A stretch of 5,425 bases of DNA, taken from Alphaproteobacteria bacterium (lineage in GTDB: Bacteria; Pseudomonadota; Alphaproteobacteria; SP197). The stretch's first letter is position 1. Each line of letters begins with the position of its first letter. The notes beneath the pieces were generated by a model that did not search any database, was not told the DNA's origin, and saw nothing but the letters and a program-made list of their open reading frames with translations. Of this stretch, positions 1-5,425 are shown piece after piece. A program made the position numbers and the translations under genes. The stretch is from assembly GCA_022822575.1 (NCBI GenBank), contig JAJEBJ010000384.1:1-5425 (forward strand). Direction: 5' to 3'.

Positions 1-978
1 GAGCGCCTGTCGCGTCGCCGGATCGTCGAGGCCCGGATGCCCAAGCAGGGATCGGATCGCGGCGAGACTGATCGGATCGGTCCAGATCGGCCACGTGAAG
101 ATGAATGCGTCGGAACCGCGTTTGCCGCCGAGCATCCGAAGCCGCGTTCTGCCAGCCTCTCTCTGCGGAACGACCGTCAGTGCCGAAAGGCCGACTGCGG
201 CGAGACGATTGGCGCCATGTTGCGTCTTTTCCTTAGTTTTCGAATCTGTCGGATCCGTTGCGCGCAGTGCGTATCGTACGTCTTCGTGCGGGTCCCATCG
301 GAATGAAGAGGTGACATCGGGGCGTGCCCAAGGCACGAACAGCGCTTCGCGCAGACAATCTGCCTCTGAAATCCCGGTTTTCCCGCGACCGATCCCTCTG
401 GGCGGCGGTGTCGGTTGCCGTGGAACCAATGCCAGCCGTGAGAGAAAGTGCTGATGACCCTGACCTGACAGCAGGCAGAGTGGTGTCCGCTCTACCAAGC
501 CATCATTCCTGACAGCCGCGTCGGTAATCAGCGATGCCCAAAGTTCGGCCCCACTCGAAATACCCTGAGTTGCATCTTCAAGGCGTTTGGTCGCGTCCTC
601 GGGTGACAGCTTGAGGTCCCGCAACGCCGAGAGACTCTTCAATTCGGCATCCTCTTCACAAGACAGAGACGACTTCTCCTTCTTCCTCGTCTTCTTGAGC
701 TTCTCCAACTCGTCCAATCTCCTGAACGGAGCGGGGTGAAGTGCTCTTGTCCGGCAGCCGAGTCCCTCGGTCACGGCGGCTACGATCGCCGCTTCGGAGA
801 CGGGCTCGCGGATGCACAGCGACGGCCGTATCGGCGGTGCATCCACGGTCCAGAATGCGCGCGGATGCCAAGCCGGGCGACTTTCTTCAAGGGCGCGCAA
901 CAGCCCCAGCAACGCCAGGAACGCCAGCAAGTTGTCGGGCTCCAGCCCATCGAGGCGATAGGTCGCGTTCGTGGTCAT
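1..978 (-). CDS. Cas8-like / Csx17-like large-subunit protein of a type I-G CRISPR system (5' part; 3' end beyond window)
   Basis: Reading from an ATG at 978-976 gives 326 codons with no stop to base 1, so only the N-terminal part is present. The protein opens with a hydrophobic leucine-rich segment (LDGLEPDNLLAFLALLGLLR, residues 9-28), resembling the start of Csx17/Cas8-type proteins in type I-G loci. Other family-like blocks are LLSGQGHQHFLS (169-180), FRWDPHEDVRYALRATDP (226-243) and GANRLAAVGL (255-264). A lysine/glutamate-rich stretch lies at about 88-125. The start is fixed because the ATG overlaps the cas3 TAA by one base (TAATG) and no in-frame start lies close upstream. A GGAGG at 996-992 sits 13 nt from the ATG, rather far, so translation is probably coupled to cas3. 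Position after cas3 and csb2 supports a large-subunit role in target DNA recognition. That is inference: Csx17, the GSU0052/Csb3 type of Cas8, or another I-G accessory family all remain possible. Confidence 0.7.
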   Translation of the reverse strand, partial: MTTNATYRLDGLEPDNLLAFLALLGLLRALEESRPAWHPRAFWTVDAPPIRPSLCIREPVSEAAIVAAVTEGLGCRTRALHPAPFRRLDELEKLKKTRKKEKSSLSCEEDAELKSLSALRDLKLSPEDATKRLEDATQGISSGAELWASLITDAAVRNDGLVERTPLCLLSGQGHQHFLSRLALVPRQPTPPPRGIGRGKTGISEADCLREALFVPWARPDVTSSFRWDPHEDVRYALRATDPTDSKTKEKTQHGANRLAAVGLSALTVVPQREAGRTRLRMLGGKRGSDAFIFTWPIWTDPISLAAIRSLLGHPGLDDPATRQAL

Positions 979-3908
979 TACGTGTGGCTTGCCTCCGAGA
1001 TGTTGTGTTCTTCTTCGGAGGCACGGTGGTCGGCAAGGCGCAGGATCGCCTCCAGCCACGCCAGCTTCCAGATCCCGTATCGCTTCTTGAGTTCGTCGAA
1101 CAGGGCCGGCCAATCCGTGCCATCGAGGTGAAATGCCGGCGCCTGCGGCCCGGGCTCGGGACCGAGCTGCCATTCGCCGACATCAAGGCAGGGGGACAAT
1201 CCATCACACGGTTCGGTGTCGATGAAGTTGAAGAACGGCCGGCCGAATCCATGATGCGTCCCGATCAGCCAGAGAACGAGAGCGGGATCGTTCGCTTTCT
1301 GAAAGTCGGGATGCACTCGCGCCATTCGTACCGACAGTGCTTCATGCCGCCAGCCCTTCGGCAGGCCGGCCCGATCCCATGCGTCGCGCGGCAGGGGTCG
1401 TCCGCTCTTGGCCATCACGGGACCGTCGGGTCGATTCCATGGATCGCCGCCGGACAACATGATTTGAAATCGTCCGTCCGCCTTGCCCGCGTCGTGCAGC
1501 AGCGCCGCCAAGCTCACATCCTCCACCATCGCCTGCGACAAACGGAGTGTCTCGGAAAAACGCAGGGCGAACCTGGCTACCCGGCGCCCGTGGTCATCCA
1601 GAGAGACCGGCCGATTCGAAGTTCGTGAATGAGTTTCATCCTCGGTGGCAGGAGCAGCCAGATCGGATGTCTTCTCGTCTCTCAGCCCCTGCGTCGCCAC
1701 GAAGACGACACCGTCTCGCCGGTCCCGGTCATACGGGAAGTGGAGAGCAATGCGACCCTTCGCTCGTCGTAACGCCTCCAGTGGCTCGCGCACGGATCGC
1801 GCGGGCCGAGCATCCATGTCTTCACCGACCGATTCCGGGACGGCATCGGAAGACAGTACGCCGAGAAATCTATCTCTCAGTTCGGAACCGGAACCATCGC
1901 CCTCGGCTGCGAGTATCGGGGATAGTCGGTCCCATTCAGCGCCGTCGCGTGCGACCCGGACGGTGTGTCGTCGGCCTCGGAACGGACGCGCGGCGGCGTC
2001 GGCAACATCTGCGACGGCGACGCCGGAGGCCGGTGCCCAACCGAAGGCGTCGCAGCCTCCATAATCGGCAGGGACGACCAACACGTCACCCGGCCGAATA
2101 TCGGCCGTGCGCACGATACTGGTCCTCGGATCGTCAGACCCTGCCCAGCGAAAGGCCGTCCTTTCTTGCCCGTGTTCCTCGAAGGCGTCCGATTCGTCGC
2201 GACCGGGCAGGTCTGCGACTCGCGCGAACCGCGCTGCATCGGCCCGCCCACCGCGCAGCCATCCCTTCGCCGACCAGAGCGGGACCTCGGTCATCTCGGC
2301 GACTCGGGGAGGCACGAGTTCCATGAGCGTCCTCAAACGCTCCGCCCCTTGATCGTCGCTCAGATCCGACGAGGATATGTCACTCCGCCAGACGAACGAG
2401 ACTTCCGCGGGCGTGCGTTCGATGCCATGCAGAAAGAGACCGATTTCCGGATCGGCGTTTGGTATCGGCGAGGTTTGAGACCAGAGATCGAGGTAGGCAG
2501 GCATCAGCACGGGAGCCGGCTGTCGAGGCGCGGCAAGCACAGCCGCGTCGACCTCGGCGTCTCGCAACCGGGATTCCAGTGCAGTGATGCCGAAATCCAC
2601 CACGCCGTCTCGTGCGATCTCCGTCAGCGTCTCCCAGGTCTTTGGGATGTGGTCGCCATAGACCGGATCATCAGTCTTCTTCGCCAAGTCCTCGACCAAG
2701 GCCAGAATCTCGCCCTCGGCGGCAATCCGCCGTCCGGCACGGTTGAGACGGCCGAAGCGCTGTCGAAGCGCATCGAGCGGGGCGGCCTGGGTCACGATCC
2801 CGTCCAGGTCGAGGTCGACCCCGACTTCCAGACACTGCGTAGCGACGATCATCAAGGGGGCGACCACCTCCGATCGACCGGACGCATCGGTTCGGAAAGG
2901 CTCCAGCCGCCTCACGATCCGATCCCGGTCGACGGCACGGGAGCGCCCGATCATCAGGACTCCGTCGAATTCGGGATCGTTCTTCAGCAACTGAAAAATC
3001 TCGCGCGCCAGATCGACCCGGTTGACGACGACACCGACAGCAGGCGCGGGAATGCCCGCCTTGTGCAATCGCGCGCTCATCGCACGCGCGTGACACGCGA
3101 AGTCCTCGGCGGGATCGTTCTTGATGGGAGGAAACAGTCGGGCGGGCTTGGTGGCCTCGAATCGTTGTTTCAGGATGGGATGGGCACGGTCTTCTGTCGT
3201 GAGCTCTTGGGGTCGCTTGGCCGGCACATCCGGGGTGGCGGTGAGCAGCACCGTCTTCACGTTCGCCCTGCCGAACTCTCGTACGGCAGACAGTGTCTGC
3301 CGGAAGGGCTCGGACAGATGCGCCTCGTCGAGAAGGATCAGGCTGTCCTGACCGAGGAGGCCGGCATGGACGGACTTCATGCGGTTCGATACACCATAGC
3401 CTCGAAACAGTAGTCGAGAGCCGACTTGATCGACGGTCGAGCAGAGAATCGTCGGCTGGGTCGGCGTCCGTACCCAGTCGTGCTCCAGCGGTGCACCCCC
3501 ACGCAGGCGTTGCGCGACGAGAGGGCACCGGTCATCACCGGCCAGGACTTTCAGTCGGTCGGCGACCTCGACGACCACTGCTCGCCCCGTTTCTCCTGGA
3601 CTCGAAGGATCATTCAAGGCACATGCGATCTTTTCGGCACGCGCAAAGGCTTCGTCCACGACCAGACGCCGATCGACGACCATCGCGATCCGCAAGGCAG
3701 CCCTCCGCGGTGCGCTCGCTCGCAACGCCAAATGGAACACGGCGACATCCAGAGCCGCCGTCTTTCCGGCTCCCGTCGGCAGATCCAGAACGTCCGGCCA
3801 CTCGTCTTTCTCGGCGAGCCGATCTACCAACGCCTGCTGCCATGGAAACGGTCTGTAGCCGTGGATCGAGCAGAAGAAGTCGCCGAAGTCAGCAGGGCCG
3901 AACTCCAT
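978..3908 (-). CDS. cas3: Type I-G CRISPR-associated helicase/nuclease Cas3 (helicase N-terminal, HD C-terminal)
   Basis: This 976-residue protein is the DNA-shredding effector of the system: an ATP-dependent 3'-5' helicase that unwinds the target strand and an HD metal-dependent nuclease that cuts it. Helicase motifs appear in order: an aromatic/Gln motif FPWQQ near 21-25, Walker A LPTGAGKT (43-50), Walker B DEAH (194-197), motif III LLTATP (221-226), motif V ATQCLEVGVDLDLD (356-369) and motif VI QRFGRLNRAG (383-392). The HD domain is C-terminal: H773, HDAGK (805-809), H855 in WRHE, H885/H886 in THHG and a late Asp at 960. All metal ligands expected for Cas3 HD nucleases are visible. Helicase-first order is characteristic of type I-G Cas3 (GSU0051 type), unlike most type I Cas3. 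About 380 residues lie between the last helicase motif and the HD domain. The ATG at 3908 is preferred over a TTG at 3932 because GAGAGG at 3920-3915 is 6 nt upstream and csb2 ends 2 nt before it. Confidence 0.96.
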   Translation of the reverse strand: MEFGPADFGDFFCSIHGYRPFPWQQALVDRLAEKDEWPDVLDLPTGAGKTAALDVAVFHLALRASAPRRAALRIAMVVDRRLVVDEAFARAEKIACALNDPSSPGETGRAVVVEVADRLKVLAGDDRCPLVAQRLRGGAPLEHDWVRTPTQPTILCSTVDQVGSRLLFRGYGVSNRMKSVHAGLLGQDSLILLDEAHLSEPFRQTLSAVREFGRANVKTVLLTATPDVPAKRPQELTTEDRAHPILKQRFEATKPARLFPPIKNDPAEDFACHARAMSARLHKAGIPAPAVGVVVNRVDLAREIFQLLKNDPEFDGVLMIGRSRAVDRDRIVRRLEPFRTDASGRSEVVAPLMIVATQCLEVGVDLDLDGIVTQAAPLDALRQRFGRLNRAGRRIAAEGEILALVEDLAKKTDDPVYGDHIPKTWETLTEIARDGVVDFGITALESRLRDAEVDAAVLAAPRQPAPVLMPAYLDLWSQTSPIPNADPEIGLFLHGIERTPAEVSFVWRSDISSSDLSDDQGAERLRTLMELVPPRVAEMTEVPLWSAKGWLRGGRADAARFARVADLPGRDESDAFEEHGQERTAFRWAGSDDPRTSIVRTADIRPGDVLVVPADYGGCDAFGWAPASGVAVADVADAAARPFRGRRHTVRVARDGAEWDRLSPILAAEGDGSGSELRDRFLGVLSSDAVPESVGEDMDARPARSVREPLEALRRAKGRIALHFPYDRDRRDGVVFVATQGLRDEKTSDLAAPATEDETHSRTSNRPVSLDDHGRRVARFALRFSETLRLSQAMVEDVSLAALLHDAGKADGRFQIMLSGGDPWNRPDGPVMAKSGRPLPRDAWDRAGLPKGWRHEALSVRMARVHPDFQKANDPALVLWLIGTHHGFGRPFFNFIDTEPCDGLSPCLDVGEWQLGPEPGPQAPAFHLDGTDWPALFDELKKRYGIWKLAWLEAILRLADHRASEEEHNISEASHT
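992..996 (-). promoter_or_regulatory. Possible ribosome binding site for the Cas8-like gene
   Basis: GGAGG on the minus strand, within the last codons of cas3, is a strong Shine-Dalgarno match. It sits 13 nt from the ATG at 978-976, longer than usual. Reinitiation after the overlapping cas3 TAA may contribute more than this site. Confidence 0.45.
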
Positions 3909-3910
3909 GG

Positions 3911-5347
3911 TCAACCTCTCAATCCACGGCAAAGGCCAAGCCCGGTGAACCGGCCGGCGCCGAGCATGACGGGGCCGGGCGTTTCACGCCCGAAGTCGAT
4001 CACGGCATGGAGCAAAGGCCGACTGGCGAGAGGAGTTGGTATCTTCCAGCGGGTCCAGTGCGGCTCGCCAGCGAGCGGACGGGCCGGCGGCGCGCCTTCA
4101 ATCGCGGAGTGCTTGCCAGTACGAATCCGATCGGGGTCCGGACGGGACAACCCTGCGTTCTCACAGGCGCTTGCAACAAGCTCTCGGAGTTCAAAGTCGT
4201 CTTTCCGCTTGAGATGCCGGTCGAGCACGATCGGCGTCACGCTCGCCCAGACGTTCGTCGCCGTAACGTAGGGGTCGGGTGACAGCGAACGCTTTGTCGT
4301 GGCACCCGCGGGTGACAGGCGCAGAGGCCCCCAAAGGGGTGCACCCTCCAGGGTCAGCACACGTCGCTCCTCCCCCGGATCGTAAGGCGCAACCTTCTCG
4401 AAGGCCGCGCGAAATCCGGGGATGTCGGAGAGTGTCGTTCGAGCCGGTGGTATCAGGGCGAATCCGAAGACCCTTCCATCCGAGTACGGAAAGCCGCTAA
4501 ATGCCATCGGTGCGAACGCGAGATGAGGAAGTCGGGTTGGCCGACCACTCGGATCGTGGCCGGATACGATCTCCGGTATCGCATCTGCCAAGCCGATGCG
4601 CCGATAGCCGCACATCAGGGCCTTCCGCAGGACACGGCAAACCAGGGCGGTGGCGCGGAGGTCCGGAACAGCACCGCCGATCGTCTCCAGTACCAACCAG
4701 TCGGGCGAAAGCGCTGGCGGCGGCGATGAATCGGCTGGAACAGCGGAGCCGGGCGCGATGACCGGTCGCATCGGATTCATGCGATGTGCCTGCTCCAACT
4801 CCGCGAGTCTCCCGGGATAGACGCGCCGTCGCGCTCGTGTGCCTGGATGACTTTGCGTCTCCGCACTGCCCCGCATGAAGCGGCAGCGAACCAAGCTCGT
4901 CGAATGACCGATGTATCCAATATGGTGTGCCACTGTTTTCAGAGCCTCGAACTGCTTGGGCTCGGGCTCCTGCGCCCAGACCATCGTCATTACCGGATCA
5001 TTCGGTCGCGTGACGGGGAACCGGCGCGGCTGGCGCGGGCGCCGATCGGGCATCACCTTGATGTACGTTTTCGCTGCTTTCGAGAATTTGAGATCGTTGG
5101 GCGGGACAAACACGTCGGGGGCGGTCCTGGCGACGTGCCCGCTGGCGTGAACGGCAGGCGGCGCCTGCTTCTCCAGCCATTCGAGCGCCGTTCGTTCCTC
5201 CCGCTGCTGACCCCGAGCAGCCCAGGCGGAGACCAAGGCCGAGAACACGCGGTCCGGCTGGGGCGGCCAGTCCGGCTCGTCGCTCGCTGGCTCACGCGCG
5301 GCGCGACAGACACCGGTCAGGAATTCGATCTCCAGGACGAGACTCAC
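3911..5347 (-). CDS. csb2: Csb2, type I-G fused Cas5-Cas6 protein (GSU0054 family)
   Basis: This 478-residue protein is recognised as Csb2, which in type I-G combines the Cas5 role (holding the crRNA 5' handle and capping the backbone) with Cas6-type pre-crRNA cleavage. The N-terminus starts with a ferredoxin-like strand (LVLEIEFLTGVCR, residues 3-15), followed by the family block DWPPQPDRVFSALVSAW (26-42). A further block is IGYIGHSTSLV (143-153). The central and C-terminal half carries LPHLAFAPM (273-281), DGRVFGFAL (290-298) and TPIVLDRHLKR (371-381). It ends with a glycine-rich loop, GPVMLGAGRFTGLGLCRGL (458-476), typical of RAMP/Cas6 proteins. Basic clusters at 102-109 (RRPRQPRR) and 171-175 (RARRR) fit RNA contact. 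The start is a GTG at 5347-5345 with GAGGA at 5361-5357, 9 nt upstream. Its GTG overlaps the TGA of the preceding gene by four bases. The catalytic residue cannot be assigned from sequence alone; H141, H142 and H147 are candidates only. Confidence 0.93.
   Translation of the reverse strand: MSLVLEIEFLTGVCRAAREPASDEPDWPPQPDRVFSALVSAWAARGQQREERTALEWLEKQAPPAVHASGHVARTAPDVFVPPNDLKFSKAAKTYIKVMPDRRPRQPRRFPVTRPNDPVMTMVWAQEPEPKQFEALKTVAHHIGYIGHSTSLVRCRFMRGSAETQSHPGTRARRRVYPGRLAELEQAHRMNPMRPVIAPGSAVPADSSPPPALSPDWLVLETIGGAVPDLRATALVCRVLRKALMCGYRRIGLADAIPEIVSGHDPSGRPTRLPHLAFAPMAFSGFPYSDGRVFGFALIPPARTTLSDIPGFRAAFEKVAPYDPGEERRVLTLEGAPLWGPLRLSPAGATTKRSLSPDPYVTATNVWASVTPIVLDRHLKRKDDFELRELVASACENAGLSRPDPDRIRTGKHSAIEGAPPARPLAGEPHWTRWKIPTPLASRPLLHAVIDFGRETPGPVMLGAGRFTGLGLCRGLRG
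3915..3920 (-). promoter_or_regulatory. Ribosome binding site deciding the cas3 start
   Basis: GAGAGG on the minus strand lies 6 nt before the ATG at 3908-3906, inside the last codons of csb2. It favours this ATG over the upstream in-frame TTG at 3932-3930, which would add eight residues (MPWIERLT) and overlap csb2 by 22 nt. Confidence 0.7.
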
Positions 5348-5425
5348 GCGTTGTCGTCCTCGTCGCCACCTGCGCCTTCCAGCGCCAACTTGCGACTGAG
5401 CCGGACGATCTCGACCAGCTTCGCT
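5344..5425 (-). CDS. csb1: C-terminal end of the gene upstream of csb2, probably csb1 (type I-G Cas7)
   Basis: Reading on the minus strand from the window edge to a TGA at 5346-5344 gives 26 open codons, AKLVEIVRLSRKLALEGAGG followed by DEDDNA. An amphipathic helix (about the first 16 residues) leads into an acidic tail. The sequence is too short to prove the family. The csb1 call rests on the operon: Csb1, the Cas7 backbone subunit that polymerises along the crRNA, is usually encoded beside csb2 in type I-G loci. The stop overlaps the csb2 GTG in a GTGA arrangement, typical of coupled subunits of one complex. Confidence 0.6.
   Translation of the reverse strand, partial: AKLVEIVRLSRKLALEGAGGDEDDNA
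5357..5361 (-). promoter_or_regulatory. Ribosome binding site for csb2
   Basis: GAGGA on the minus strand, 9 nt before the GTG at 5347-5345, lies within the last codons of the upstream gene. It supports the non-ATG start of csb2, where the next methionines (M99, M120) are far inside the conserved N-terminal domain. Confidence 0.6.

Noticed and set aside
1965..3413. 482-codon plus-strand open frame, and other long plus-strand frames (741-1628, 1547-2326, 3293-4282, 3426-4271)
   Set aside because: They lie entirely antisense to well-supported cas genes, are rich in Arg/Pro/Ser/Gly without recognisable motifs, and are expected from the high GC content, which makes stop codons rare.
2671..3528. 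285-codon minus-strand open frame
   Set aside because: It lies wholly inside cas3 in another frame, with low-complexity Arg-rich composition. The cas3 frame carries the helicase motifs.
3909..3932. Longer cas3 starting at TTG 3932
   Set aside because: TTG is a weak start, it overlaps csb2 by 22 nt, and the ATG at 3908 has a well-spaced Shine-Dalgarno sequence. The extra residues do not belong to any motif.
1..5425. CRISPR array, tRNA, IS element or terminator
   Set aside because: I saw no regularly spaced direct repeats, no tRNA-like cloverleaf, no terminal inverted repeats and no hairpin followed by a T-run. Coding sequence covers virtually the whole window.

Overview
The window is a piece of a single minus-strand operon encoding the interference module of a type I-G CRISPR-Cas system (formerly I-U, also called the GSU0053/GSU0054 or Dpsyc type). 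All four genes seen are transcribed from the high-coordinate end toward base 1, and there is no non-coding stretch of any length. The DNA is GC-rich, with strongly GC-biased third codon positions, as in many Pseudomonadota, desulfo-type delta-proteobacteria, Actinomycetota and Planctomycetota. The sequence does not let me choose among these lineages.

In transcription order the layout is as follows. (1) 5425-5344 holds the last 26 codons of an upstream gene, by position most likely csb1 (the Cas7 backbone). (2) 5347-3911 is csb2, the fused Cas5-Cas6 subunit. (3) 3908-978 is a complete cas3 with the reversed domain order of type I-G: helicase first, HD nuclease last. (4) 978-1 is the first 326 codons of a large Cas8-like/Csx17-like protein that runs off the window. 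The junctions are extremely tight: a 4-nt GTGA overlap, a 2-nt gap, and a 1-nt TAATG overlap. This points to one polycistronic message with translational coupling.

By analogy with the family, Csb2 would process the pre-crRNA and cap the complex, Csb1 would coat the crRNA, the Cas8-like protein would be the large subunit for target recognition, and Cas3 would unwind and degrade the target DNA. The adaptation genes (cas4-cas1, cas2), the CRISPR array and the operon promoter are not in the window. They would be expected beyond either edge. The many long plus-strand reading frames, and the other minus-strand frames, are shadows of these genes.

The system is a recognisable but less common CRISPR subtype, not a wholly new one. 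The least certain part is the family of the protein at 1-978.
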